In this document: positions 33,798-42,035 of the stretch, piece by piece | How positions within the stretch are numbered: position 1 is the first letter of the stretch | How the letters are laid out: each line of letters starts with the position of its first letter | NCBI GenBank assembly: GCA_003243455.1 | Contig: QFQS01000003.1 | Coordinates: forward strand, 124,001 to 188,000 | Reading direction: 5' to 3' | Length of the DNA: 64,000 nucleotides | Source of the DNA: Cereibacter sphaeroides | GTDB lineage: Bacteria; Pseudomonadota; Alphaproteobacteria; Rhodobacterales; Rhodobacteraceae | The notes under the pieces: model-generated | The model's database searches: none | Seen by the model: only the letters and a program-made list of their open reading frames with translations | Told to the model about the DNA's origin: nothing | Program-made: the position numbers and the translations under genes

Positions 33798-35897
33798 TCA
33801 GTTCTCTTCAGGCCGGCGCTGAGGCCGTTGGGTTTTTTCCTTTGGCGCGACCGAGACAAAGGGTTCGTCACCATTTTCTTCCACCACAGCATCCGGCGGC
33901 ATATCCTCATCGCCCGAACCTGCGTTGGTATCATTGCCTTCGATCACCGCGGGGTCGCCATCGCCAGAGCCCTCCGGCGAATCCTGGGCATCGGCCGCAG
34001 CAGGATCGCCATCGCCCGAACCCTCGGCACTGGCCGCCTGATCTGCCGCCGGGGTGTCGGCGGGCATCGGGCCAACAGGCTCTTGCACTGTCGCAATCAG
34101 CGTGAACTCGATACGGCGGTTCGCCTCGCGCCCGGTTTCGCTGCCATTCTCGGCGATGGGGCGGCTTTCGCCATAACCCTTGGCAGTGATCGCGCCGACC
34201 AGAACGCGCCTGCCTTGCAGACCAAGCAGAACCGCCTCGGCCCGCGCCTGGCTAAGCGCAAGGTTGGTCTCCTCGCGCCCCTGCGAATCCGTGTGGCCAC
34301 CGATTTCCATCGGGATGTCGGGGCAACGACGCAGAGCATCAGCCAGCGCGTCCATCGTGCCACGAGCCTCGTCCTCGATCTCGGCCGAACCGGGCGCGAA
34401 GGCGATCTTCTGCTTCGTCAGCACGGCGTTCAGGCTGGCCACGCATTCGTTTGGCGTCGGCAGCGCCGCCTGGGGGTCAAGCGACTCATCATAGCGAACG
34501 TCAACCTTGAACGCCTTGCCCTGACCCAGCCGGTCGGACAAGGTCCGCGTAATTGCAGCCTGCGCGTCGGTCGAGACGGTGACGCCGCTGATTTCAACCG
34601 TATCTTCCCGCACCAGAAGCTTGCCTTCGTGCAGGTTTGACATCGCCTGAAGGCCTGCGAGCACACGGACGGGCCAGCCGTCCGGCAGGGTCGGGTCAAG
34701 CCGGGTGGCCGTATAGACCGACGCGGCGCCGAACTGGGCCTTGGCAAAGTTTGCGACCGCATCGCGCAGCGTCGCATCGGTCAGCCGCCCGCGCAGTTGC
34801 ACCTGGCCATCGGCCGAAAGCGTCGCTGTGAACTCGGGCGGCCCTTCGGCCGGGGCTGCCTTTGGTTTCTCGGGCAATGTCGCATCCAGCGAAAAAACGT
34901 CGGGCAGAGCCGCCTGAAGGTCGCCGACAACGCGGTCGAAGGTCGCCTGCGGCGTTTCCACGGTGGCAAGCAGGCTGACATCGGCATCCGAGAACGTGAC
35001 CGACCCCGTGCCCAGATCGTTTACGGCGGTTATCCCCAGGGCCACAGCCTCGGCCCAGCGGGGGGTCGGGACGCCAAGGCCGACGGTGCAGTCCAGCTTG
35101 CCGGTCAGACCTGCGGCGACCGCTGCCTGCAGTATGCGCTCGCGCGCCGCATCGGTATCGGCTGAACAGGCATCGAAACGGGCGCCGCGATCATCCTTCA
35201 GGAAACGCAGGGTAAACGGCGTCAGAACGGGGCGCGGGGCCGAAATGTCGATTTCCACCGCCAGCCCTTCCGGGCGCGCACGGGCAAGCGCCGTCTCGAA
35301 CCGTCGCTTTTCGTCGGGCGAGCTGGAAATGGCGGTTACGGCAACCCGGTCAGCCGCGATCGAAATCTTGGACCTTGGCAGCATCTTCAGCGCATCCAGC
35401 CCAAAGGATACGGCCTTGTCCCAGCCCTCAGGTGCGGGAAAATCGGCCTTTTCCAGCATGTCCGTGACTTTCACGCCCGAAGCGATGTCGGCCACTTCTT
35501 GCGGCAGCGCCGCATCTTCGGGGTTCGCCGGGACCAGCCCGATCAGAGATATGCCGTCATCGTTGCGCAGAAGCTCGACCGAGAAACGCGGTGGCTCGAT
35601 GGCGCGTACCGGCGTCACCTCCATCCGGTCGCGGATGCGCGAGGAATCGACAAGGCTGGCCGTCAGGTTCATGGCGCGGAATCGCAGCGCCTCGTTGGGT
35701 GCCGTCCCGCCAAGGCGCACCTGCAACCCGTCGGTTCCGACATCGACCCAGCTCAGCCCCTCGCGCGTCATCAGGCTTTTCACGGCGGCGCCCGTCCGCG
35801 ACTCGATCGCATGCGCCGCCCAGAGCGAGGTCAGCACCGACAGGCCGGCAGCCAGCACAAAGGCCGCAGGAAGGACTAATCGGGGGTGAAGGTTCAT
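33798..35897 (-). CDS. OmpA-family envelope protein with three internal repeats
   Basis: 699-residue protein. An N-terminal helix (7-28) anchors it in the inner membrane. Three modules of about 125 residues start with aromatic-containing segments at 158 (GWDKAVSFGLDAL), 280 (RWAEAVALGITAV) and 407 (GWPVRVLAGLQAM). The OmpA C-terminal peptidoglycan-binding domain spans about 495-605 (FAPGSAEI, GGHTDSQG, NLALSQARAEAV, RRIEF). The tail is acidic, with GSGDGDPA at 626 and 643 and a partial GSGDE at 660. It probably links membrane and cell wall. The start at 35897 is preferred over 35906. Confidence 0.88.
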   Translation of the reverse strand: MNLHPRLVLPAAFVLAAGLSVLTSLWAAHAIESRTGAAVKSLMTREGLSWVDVGTDGLQVRLGGTAPNEALRFRAMNLTASLVDSSRIRDRMEVTPVRAIEPPRFSVELLRNDDGISLIGLVPANPEDAALPQEVADIASGVKVTDMLEKADFPAPEGWDKAVSFGLDALKMLPRSKISIAADRVAVTAISSSPDEKRRFETALARARPEGLAVEIDISAPRPVLTPFTLRFLKDDRGARFDACSADTDAARERILQAAVAAGLTGKLDCTVGLGVPTPRWAEAVALGITAVNDLGTGSVTFSDADVSLLATVETPQATFDRVVGDLQAALPDVFSLDATLPEKPKAAPAEGPPEFTATLSADGQVQLRGRLTDATLRDAVANFAKAQFGAASVYTATRLDPTLPDGWPVRVLAGLQAMSNLHEGKLLVREDTVEISGVTVSTDAQAAITRTLSDRLGQGKAFKVDVRYDESLDPQAALPTPNECVASLNAVLTKQKIAFAPGSAEIEDEARGTMDALADALRRCPDIPMEIGGHTDSQGREETNLALSQARAEAVLLGLQGRRVLVGAITAKGYGESRPIAENGSETGREANRRIEFTLIATVQEPVGPMPADTPAADQAASAEGSGDGDPAAADAQDSPEGSGDGDPAVIEGNDTNAGSGDEDMPPDAVVEENGDEPFVSVAPKEKTQRPQRRPEEN

Positions 35898-35958
35898 GGG
35901 CGGCAAGGCCTGACTGTTGGACCCCGTGTTCCTAGGCGCTCAACGGGCGGGGATCAAT

Positions 35959-36924
35959 TCACAGAAGCGCGGCTCCGGCAAGAAACAGCGCAGCGATCAG
36001 CCCTGCATCGCGGTTTGAGCGGAAAAGCATAAGCAGTCGCACCGGATCGTTGGTATCCAGCCGCGTCAACTGCCAAGCCATGTGCCAGCCGAATCCCCAG
36101 ACACCCATGATCGCGACCGCCAGTTGCAGCGGATCGCCCCTTGGCAGCAGCGCCACGATCACCGCCGCGCCCATCAGCAGCACCGCCAGCACCAGAAACC
36201 CGCGCAGCCATTGCCGCGTGTTGTCACCAAACAGCCGCGCCGTGGATTTAACCCCGATCAGTGCATCATCCTCGCGGTCCTGATGGGCATAGATCGTGTC
36301 ATAGAACAGCGTCCAGGCGATGCCGCTGGCGTAAAGCAGGACCGGCGCCCATCCGAGGCTACCCTGATGCGCCGCCCACAACAGCAGCGCGCCCCAATTG
36401 AACGCCAGCCCAAGGAAAACCTGCGGCCACCAGGTGAACCGCTTGGCAAAGGGATAGATCGCGACCAGGGCCAGCGAGGCGACACCCAGCAGGATCGCAA
36501 GCCAATTGTAGGTGAACAGGATGCAGGCCGCGACAAGCGACTGCGCGATTGCCCAGACAAACGCCTGCCTAGGTGTCACGTCACCCGCAGGCAGGGGGCG
36601 CGACCGCGTCCGCTCCACCGCGCCGTCAATGTCGCGATCGGTCAGGTCGTTCCAGGTGCAGCCCGCCCCGCGCATCAGCAGCGCACCAATTGCGGAACTG
36701 ACCACCAGCCACAGATCCAGCATTCGCGGTCCCGCAGGATCGGCAGCGGCTGCCAGCGCGATGCCCCAAAGACAGGGTATCAGCAGCAGCCATGTGCCAA
36801 TCGGCCGGTCGGCACGCGACAGGCGCAGATAGGGCCGAAGGCCCGCCGGGGCATAGAGGTCGACCCAGTTCCCCTTGGGCGCATCGGCGACGGTCGCATC
36901 TGGCAAATGATCGCTCCGGGTCAT
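35959..36924 (-). CDS. ubiA: 4-hydroxybenzoate octaprenyltransferase
   Basis: 321-residue membrane prenyltransferase that attaches the polyprenyl tail to 4-hydroxybenzoate in ubiquinone synthesis. The two Asp-rich motifs are NDLTDRDID, in GCTWNDLTDRDIDGAVERTRSRPL, and DREDDALIGVKSTARLFG. Seven to nine hydrophobic helices follow the usual pattern. Start at 36924 (MTRSDHL); a frame extension to 36990 would overlap rsmE on the other strand. It supplies the quinone used by the quinol oxidase encoded at the right edge. Confidence 0.94.
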   Translation of the reverse strand: MTRSDHLPDATVADAPKGNWVDLYAPAGLRPYLRLSRADRPIGTWLLLIPCLWGIALAAAADPAGPRMLDLWLVVSSAIGALLMRGAGCTWNDLTDRDIDGAVERTRSRPLPAGDVTPRQAFVWAIAQSLVAACILFTYNWLAILLGVASLALVAIYPFAKRFTWWPQVFLGLAFNWGALLLWAAHQGSLGWAPVLLYASGIAWTLFYDTIYAHQDREDDALIGVKSTARLFGDNTRQWLRGFLVLAVLLMGAAVIVALLPRGDPLQLAVAIMGVWGFGWHMAWQLTRLDTNDPVRLLMLFRSNRDAGLIAALFLAGAALL

Positions 36925-36936
36925 AGGTTCAGGCTC

Positions 36937-37662
36937 ATGCAGGGCGCGAAGATCAGGCTTTATGTAGATCACCCGCTGGAGGCGGGGCAACCCGTCCCCC
37001 TGTCACGGGATCAGGCGCACTATCTTTTCAACGTCATGCGTCTGGGCGTCGGAGCAGCCGTCGCGCTTTTCAACGGTCGCGACGGTGAATGGCTGGCCGA
37101 GGTCGCCGATGCAGGGCGGCAGGCCCGCCTTACCTGCCTCTCGCAGGCTCGTCCGCAAGCAGGGCCCCCGGACCTTTGGCTCCTGTTCGCACCGATCAAG
37201 AAGGCCCGCACCGATTTCATCGTGGAAAAGGCGGTCGAGATGGGCGTGGCGCGCATCCATCCCGTGCAGACCGCGCACACCAATTCCGAACGCATCCGGC
37301 AGGACCGCCTGCAAGCCCACGCTGTCGAGGCCGCGGAACAATGCGGGGCGATGGTTGTGCCCGAAGTGGCCGATCTGGTTTCGCTTGATCGCCTGCTGTC
37401 CGGTTGGCCCGCCGACCGACGCATCCTCTGGTGCGACGAGGCTCTCGCAGGGGCTCCCTCCGTTTTGACCAAAGACCCAGCCCCAGCCCCTTGGGCGATT
37501 CTCGTCGGTCCCGAGGGCGGCTTTTCCGAAGCCGAACGAAAGCGGCTGTCGGCCATGCCCAATGTCCGCGCCGCAAGCCTCGGCCCCCGCATCTTGCGCG
37601 CCGATACCGCAGCGGTGGCGGCGCTTGCCCTTTGGCAGTCGACGCTGGGGGACTGGGCATGA
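36937..37662 (+). CDS. rsmE: 16S rRNA (uracil-1498-N3)-methyltransferase
   Basis: 241-residue SPOUT-class methyltransferase. The N-terminal PUA-like part includes IRLYVDHPLEAGQPVPLSRDQAHYLFNVMRL; the C-terminal knot has PWAILVGPEGGFSEAER and LGPRILRADTAAVAAL, the SAM-binding signatures of RsmE. The ATG at 36937 fits the family's start. Only 12 nt separate it from the divergent ubiA start, so each promoter must lie within the neighbouring coding sequence or further away. The stop overlaps the next gene (ATGA). Confidence 0.94.
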   Translation: MQGAKIRLYVDHPLEAGQPVPLSRDQAHYLFNVMRLGVGAAVALFNGRDGEWLAEVADAGRQARLTCLSQARPQAGPPDLWLLFAPIKKARTDFIVEKAVEMGVARIHPVQTAHTNSERIRQDRLQAHAVEAAEQCGAMVVPEVADLVSLDRLLSGWPADRRILWCDEALAGAPSVLTKDPAPAPWAILVGPEGGFSEAERKRLSAMPNVRAASLGPRILRADTAAVAALALWQSTLGDWA

Positions 37663-38504
37663 CCTTGCGCGCCGCAACCGAGGCCGACATTCCCGCGATG
37701 TTCTCGCTGCTGCGCCAATACGAATCGACTTCGCTTTTTCCGCTCGCGCGCCTCTCCGAAGCGGGTCTCGGCGGCGATGGCCCCCACGCGCTTTGTGCCT
37801 GGGTGGCAGAGGAAGATGCTGCGATATCGGGCGTCGTGGGCCTAAGTGCTGCGGGAATGCTTCTGCCGCAATGGCCTGGCGCGGCGTGGTCAGAGCTTCG
37901 CCCCGCCTTGGCGGGCCACAAGGTGTCAGGCGCCGTGGGACCGGCCGAGCAGGTGCGCCCGATGTTGGCCGCCCTGGGGCTTGCTAGCTCCCCGGCGCGT
38001 CACAACGGCGATGAAGCGGGCTTTGTGCTGGAGCTTGCCGATCTTGTCGAGCCGACCGACGAGAGCATTCTGATCCGCCCGGACCACGGCCATAGGCCGC
38101 TGATGACCGAATGGCGCGCTGCCTACCTGACCGAGATTTTCGCGACACCTCCGGCAGAGGCGGCGCGCCAGGCCGAACCGGATGTCGATCGCTGGCTGGC
38201 CGCCGATTCCCACCGGATTCTTCAGGCCGAGGGCCAGCCCGTTGCCATGAGCGGCTTCAACGCCCGCCTCCCCGATGTGGTGCAGATCGGCGGCGTTTAC
38301 ACTCCGCCTGCGCTCCGAGGCCGTGGACATGCGCGCGCGGTCGTGGCCCGGCACCTGTCCGAGGTGCGCTCGAAAGGCGTACGCCGCGCGGCCCTCTTCG
38401 CCGTCAGCCCCGCCGCCGTCAGGGCCTACCGCGCCATCGGATTTCGCGAAAAGGGCAGGATGTCGCTGGTGCTCTTCGAATCTTTGCAGAGAATACGCGC
38501 ATGA
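37659..38504 (+). CDS. GNAT-family N-acetyltransferase
   Basis: 281-residue protein. The C-terminal half (about 150-275) is a GNAT domain with the acetyl-CoA motif R-x-x-G-x-A in ALRGRGHARAVVARHL and the GVYTPP beta strand before it; the N-terminal half resembles a degenerate second GNAT-like domain. The acetyl acceptor is unknown. It overlaps rsmE upstream and a membrane protein gene downstream by ATGA each, so it is likely co-translated with both. Confidence 0.85.
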   Translation: MTLRAATEADIPAMFSLLRQYESTSLFPLARLSEAGLGGDGPHALCAWVAEEDAAISGVVGLSAAGMLLPQWPGAAWSELRPALAGHKVSGAVGPAEQVRPMLAALGLASSPARHNGDEAGFVLELADLVEPTDESILIRPDHGHRPLMTEWRAAYLTEIFATPPAEAARQAEPDVDRWLAADSHRILQAEGQPVAMSGFNARLPDVVQIGGVYTPPALRGRGHARAVVARHLSEVRSKGVRRAALFAVSPAAVRAYRAIGFREKGRMSLVLFESLQRIRA

Positions 38505-39028
38505 GCCTAATCCGGCCCGAGGTGCAGGAACTGCTGTGGCGCGCGCGAGAGGTCATCGCCGCTGCCGCCGTCGGGTTTGTCGGCCTGTGGCTCATGGCCC
38601 TGGGTGGCTATCTGCTCTTTCCCGTCGGCGCACTGTTGGTCGTGATGTCGGCGCTCTGGGCGCTGCATGCCTTGCGCCGCCTGCGCTTTTCGCAAGATGT
38701 AGAGGCGCCGGGCATGGTCGAGGTGGACGAGGGACGGGTGGGTTATCTGGGGCCGACCTTCGGTGGTTTCGTCGCGGTGCCGGACATGGTCGAGCTTCGC
38801 ATCATCACTGTGCAGGGCAGGCGGCTGTGGCGGCTGAAACAGAACGACGGGCAGGCGTTGCTGATCCCGGTCGCGTCTGCCGGGTCGGATCGGCTGTTCG
38901 ATGCTTTCACCAGCCTTCCCGGCATGGACACGCAGGCATTGGTCGAGGCTGCCAGTGGTGATGCGGGTGATGGCGTGATCTGGCAACGCCGTCAGGCGGC
39001 GACCGCGCCACGGCCGATCGGAAACTGA
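38501..39028 (+). CDS. Membrane protein, unknown
   Basis: 175-residue protein with two hydrophobic helices (about 18-38 and 41-56), a short basic linker (LRRLRF), and a soluble C-terminal domain of strands (MVEVDEGRVGYLGPTFGGFVAV, RLWRLKQNDGQALLIPVAS). No known family recognised with confidence. ATGA overlap with the GNAT gene. The operon rsmE-GNAT-this gene ends 84 nt before gshA. Confidence 0.72.
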   Translation: MSLIRPEVQELLWRAREVIAAAAVGFVGLWLMALGGYLLFPVGALLVVMSALWALHALRRLRFSQDVEAPGMVEVDEGRVGYLGPTFGGFVAVPDMVELRIITVQGRRLWRLKQNDGQALLIPVASAGSDRLFDAFTSLPGMDTQALVEAASGDAGDGVIWQRRQAATAPRPIGN

Positions 39029-39075
39029 ACCGGTTCGTTTGGTCCTCTTGACTTGGGCGAACGGACACAGCACCT

Positions 39076-39103
39076 GTTGCAGCCGTGAACGGCAGCTTGC
39101 AAC
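39076..39103 (+). promoter_or_regulatory. Leader hairpin before gshA
   Basis: Two perfectly paired segments, GTTGCA/TGCAAC and GCCGT/ACGGC, form one stem with a 4-nt bulge (AGCT) and a GA loop region. It ends directly at the CGGAG ribosome site of gshA, so it could modulate translation or bind a regulator. It is not followed by a T-run, so it is not a terminator. Confidence 0.4.
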
Positions 39104-39112
39104 GGAGCCCCC

Positions 39113-40477
39113 ATGTCCATTCCTCAATCTGGCGGAGGGCTGATCGAGCGCGAGGCCGAGCTTGTCGAGTATATGGAGCAGGGGTCGAAACCTGCCTCTG
39201 ATTGGCGCATCGGAACCGAGCATGAAAAGTTCGGCTGGCTGACCGACAGCCGCCTGCCGCTTCCCTATGGCGGAGATCGCTCGATCTCTGCCCTGTTCGG
39301 GGGGCTTCAGGACCGCTTCGGCTGGTCTCCGGTGCGAGAGGGCGACAACGTGATTGGCCTGTCGCGCGGCAAGGCCAACATCAGCCTCGAGCCGGGCGGA
39401 CAGTTCGAACTGTCCGGCGCGCCGTTTGATAGCCTGCATGAAACTCATGCCGAGACATCGCAGCATCTGGAAGAGGTCGCGGCCATTGCCGAGCCGCTTG
39501 GCATTCGCTTCATGGGCATCGGCGCCGCGCCGGAATGGACGCATGACCAGATGCCGGTCATGCCAAAGGGCCGATACCGCCTGATGACCGACTACATGGG
39601 CCGCGTCGGCACCCATGGAACGCAGATGATGTATCGCACCTGCACCGTGCAGGTGAACCTCGACTACGACTCGGAAGCCGACATGGTCAAGAAACTGCGC
39701 GTGGCGCTGGCCCTGCAGCCCGTCGCGACCGCACTTTTCGCCTCCTCTCCCTTCTTCGAAGGCAAGGTCAACGGTCACAAATCCTGGCGCTCACGCATCT
39801 GGCGCGGCCTCGACAACTCGCGCACGGGGATGCTGCCCTTCGCCTTCGATCAGGGCATGGGGTTCCAGGCCTATGTCGACTGGGTGCTGGATGTGCCCAT
39901 GTATTTCGTCTACCGCGACGGGCGTTATATCGACGCGCTTGGCCAGAGCTTCCGAGATTTCCTGAAGGGCGAACTGCCCGCGCTGCCCGGTGAAAAACCA
40001 ACGCTCAGCGACTGGGCCGATCACATGACGACCGTGTTCCCCGAGGCGCGGGTGAAGAAATACATCGAGATGCGCGGCGCCGACGGCGGCGACCTTGCCC
40101 ACCTGACCGCGCTGCCCGCCTTCTGGGTGGGTCTGATGTATGACTCATCCGCATTGGATGCGGCCTGGGATCTGGTCAAGGGTTTTGACACCGAAACCCG
40201 CGAAGAGCTGCGCGTTGCCGCCTCTGTCTGTGCACTGCAGGGCGAAGCAGGCGGGGTGCGCCTGCTGGATCTCGCCCGTCAGGCAGTCGACCTTAGCCGC
40301 GAAGGGTTGCGCGTCCGCGCCCGCAAGGGGGCAGGGCTGGCCGATGAGACCGGTTACCTGGACGTTCTGGTCGAAAGCGTGTCCAGCGGTCGGGTGCAGG
40401 CCGACAAGCTTCTGGACCTGTACCACGGCCCATGGAAGCAAAGCCTGACCCCGGTTTACGAGGCTGTCAGCTACTGA
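39113..40477 (+). CDS. gshA: Glutamate-cysteine ligase (plant/alphaproteobacterial type)
   Basis: 454-residue ATP-dependent ligase joining glutamate and cysteine, the first step of glutathione synthesis. The class is shown by DWRIGTEHEKFGWL, SLEPGGQFELSGAP, MPKGRYRLMTDYM and FDQGMGFQAYVDWVLDVPMYFVYRDGRYID. This plant-like form is normal in Rhodobacteraceae and Rhizobiales, unlike the E. coli type. A CGGAG site lies 5-6 nt upstream, directly after a hairpin. It is convergent with the DUF805 gene. Confidence 0.94.
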   Translation: MSIPQSGGGLIEREAELVEYMEQGSKPASDWRIGTEHEKFGWLTDSRLPLPYGGDRSISALFGGLQDRFGWSPVREGDNVIGLSRGKANISLEPGGQFELSGAPFDSLHETHAETSQHLEEVAAIAEPLGIRFMGIGAAPEWTHDQMPVMPKGRYRLMTDYMGRVGTHGTQMMYRTCTVQVNLDYDSEADMVKKLRVALALQPVATALFASSPFFEGKVNGHKSWRSRIWRGLDNSRTGMLPFAFDQGMGFQAYVDWVLDVPMYFVYRDGRYIDALGQSFRDFLKGELPALPGEKPTLSDWADHMTTVFPEARVKKYIEMRGADGGDLAHLTALPAFWVGLMYDSSALDAAWDLVKGFDTETREELRVAASVCALQGEAGGVRLLDLARQAVDLSREGLRVRARKGAGLADETGYLDVLVESVSSGRVQADKLLDLYHGPWKQSLTPVYEAVSY

Positions 40478-40483
40478 TCTCGC

Positions 40484-40936
40484 TCAGGATCGCGGCACAC
40501 GCGGGACGCTGGAGCCGCCATACCCGTCATAGCCACCATCCGTGATCGGATCGGGTCCATACTGGTTCGGTCCCACATCGCCGCGCCTGATGGTCCAGTA
40601 CAGCAGCAGGATGAACCCGACCAGCGGGATCAGGATGATCCAGAACCACCAGCCAGACCTGCCGACATCATGCAGGCGGCGCACCGTTACGGAAAGGCCT
40701 GGCAGAAAGACCAACAGCCCAAACAGCGCGTTGAGCGGGCTGTTTTCAATGACGACCGCCACGCTGTCGATGGTTTCGACCACCGTTCCACCAAAGAGGA
40801 TGTAGTCAAGCGTCCCCGTGATCGCGCTGCCGATGATGTTGAACAGCACGAACCACCAGTATTCGGCCCGGCGCGCGCGCCCCGAAAAGGTGGCGTAGTT
40901 CGAGAATACCGACCGGACCGCCTCGCCAAATCCCAT
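40484..40936 (-). CDS. DUF805 membrane protein
   Basis: 150-residue inner-membrane protein with the DUF805 order of motifs: NYATFSGRARRAEYWWFVLFN at the start, a helix around LNALFGLLVFLPGLSVTVRRLHDVGRSGWW, then LIPLVGFILLLYWTIRRGDVGPNQYGPDP. It has a Gly/Tyr-rich tail (GGYDGYGG). Function is unknown. It lies 21 nt downstream of a secreted protein gene on the same strand. Confidence 0.92.
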   Translation of the reverse strand: MGFGEAVRSVFSNYATFSGRARRAEYWWFVLFNIIGSAITGTLDYILFGGTVVETIDSVAVVIENSPLNALFGLLVFLPGLSVTVRRLHDVGRSGWWFWIILIPLVGFILLLYWTIRRGDVGPNQYGPDPITDGGYDGYGGSSVPRVPRS

Positions 40937-40957
40937 CGCCTGTCCCCATCCTGCCCG

Positions 40958-41398
40958 TTACTGCGCCGCTGGCCTGACGCTCAGAAATCCCTTCCCGCCC
41001 CATGTCAGCACTTCGAAACAGGGATCGGTCGCCTCGGCCCCGCAATCCGTGCCCTGCAATGCCAGCAGCACCAGCTGTCGATTGGTCCAGATCGCGGTAT
41101 CCCAGCCCTGAACAAGGTAGCTCGACTCGGTTCCCTCCGCGAGGAGATGAACCTTGCTGCCGGCAGGGCCTGCGAACAGGTCTGCAGCGGTGCTGCATTT
41201 GAACAGCGCCTCATCAACCACAGTGTCCGCCCTGCCATCCCCGGTCAGGTCAAGGTTCCTGACCGCCCCGTCCGATGTGAAGGTTCCGCTGTCACGCTCG
41301 GTGCACAGCTTGGCCCCGGCCGCAACGATCGCATCGGCATCTGCCGCCGCGAGTGTCGGGAAAAGGCAGGCGGCAAGGGCAAGGGACAGTTGGCGCAT
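40958..41398 (-). CDS. Secreted protein with FG-GAP-like calcium loop, unknown
   Basis: 146-residue protein with a signal peptide (MRQLSLALAACLFPTLAAA). The mature part has a D-x-T-G-D-G-x-A-D loop (LDLTGDGRAD) as in calcium-binding FG-GAP or dockerin-like repeats, four cysteines (in KLCTER, FKCSTA, TDCGA, PCFEV) that could form two disulfides, and Trp-rich strands (GWDTAIWTNRQLVLL). No named family. A single gene probably co-transcribed with the DUF805 gene. Confidence 0.72.
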   Translation of the reverse strand: MRQLSLALAACLFPTLAAADADAIVAAGAKLCTERDSGTFTSDGAVRNLDLTGDGRADTVVDEALFKCSTAADLFAGPAGSKVHLLAEGTESSYLVQGWDTAIWTNRQLVLLALQGTDCGAEATDPCFEVLTWGGKGFLSVRPAAQ

Positions 41399-41428
41399 GG
41401 GCAGGCGTTCCTCAGGTTCTTCGTGGCG

Positions 41429-42034
41429 CTACCTGGCCCCGATTTTCGGTTCTGTTCCCGCCCGCAGCCGGGCGATATTGGCGGCATGTCGCCACACCAC
41501 CAGCGCGGCTAGGATGATCACAAGGACCAGCATCTGTCCACGGCCAAGCACCAGCACCCAGACAGGGCTTAGCACCGCCGCCATCAGCGCCGACAGCGAC
41601 GAATAGCGTCCGACCAGCGCCGTCACAGCCCAGGTTGCGCAGGCCGCAAGGCCTACGATGGGCGACAGCGCCAGCAGCACTCCCAGAAAGGTCGCAACCC
41701 CCTTGCCGCCCTTGAACCCGATCCAGATCGGGTAAAGGTGCCCCAGAAACACCGCCAGCGCGGCGACCTGCGCCGCATCCTCGCCCATGCCCTTGCGTGC
41801 CATAAGCACTGCCAGCGCACCCTTGCCTGCGTCACACAGTAGCGTGGCCAGCGCGGCCCAGCGGTTGCCTGTCCTCAGCACGTTGGTGGCGCCGATATTC
41901 CCGGAGCCAATTTTGCGCGGGTCACCGAGCCCCATGACCCTGGTGATGAGCAGGCCGAAGGGGATCGAGCCGAGCAGATAACTGAAAGCTGCGACAAGGA
42001 AGAAAAGCAGCACGGGGCTGTCGAATATGGGCAT
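41429..42034 (-). CDS. plsY: Acyl-phosphate:glycerol-3-phosphate acyltransferase
   Basis: 201-residue membrane enzyme that starts phospholipid synthesis by acylating glycerol-3-phosphate. Conserved motifs: YLLGSIPFGLLITRV, DPRKIGSGNIGATNVLRTG, GHLYPIWIGFKGGKGVATFLG. About five membrane helices. The start at 42034 lies 1 nt after the pyrC-like stop, and a GGCGGAG site is inside that gene's end. It is the last gene of the pyrB operon. Confidence 0.94.
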   Translation of the reverse strand: MPIFDSPVLLFFLVAAFSYLLGSIPFGLLITRVMGLGDPRKIGSGNIGATNVLRTGNRWAALATLLCDAGKGALAVLMARKGMGEDAAQVAALAVFLGHLYPIWIGFKGGKGVATFLGVLLALSPIVGLAACATWAVTALVGRYSSLSALMAAVLSPVWVLVLGRGQMLVLVIILAALVVWRHAANIARLRAGTEPKIGAR

Positions 42035-42035
42035 C

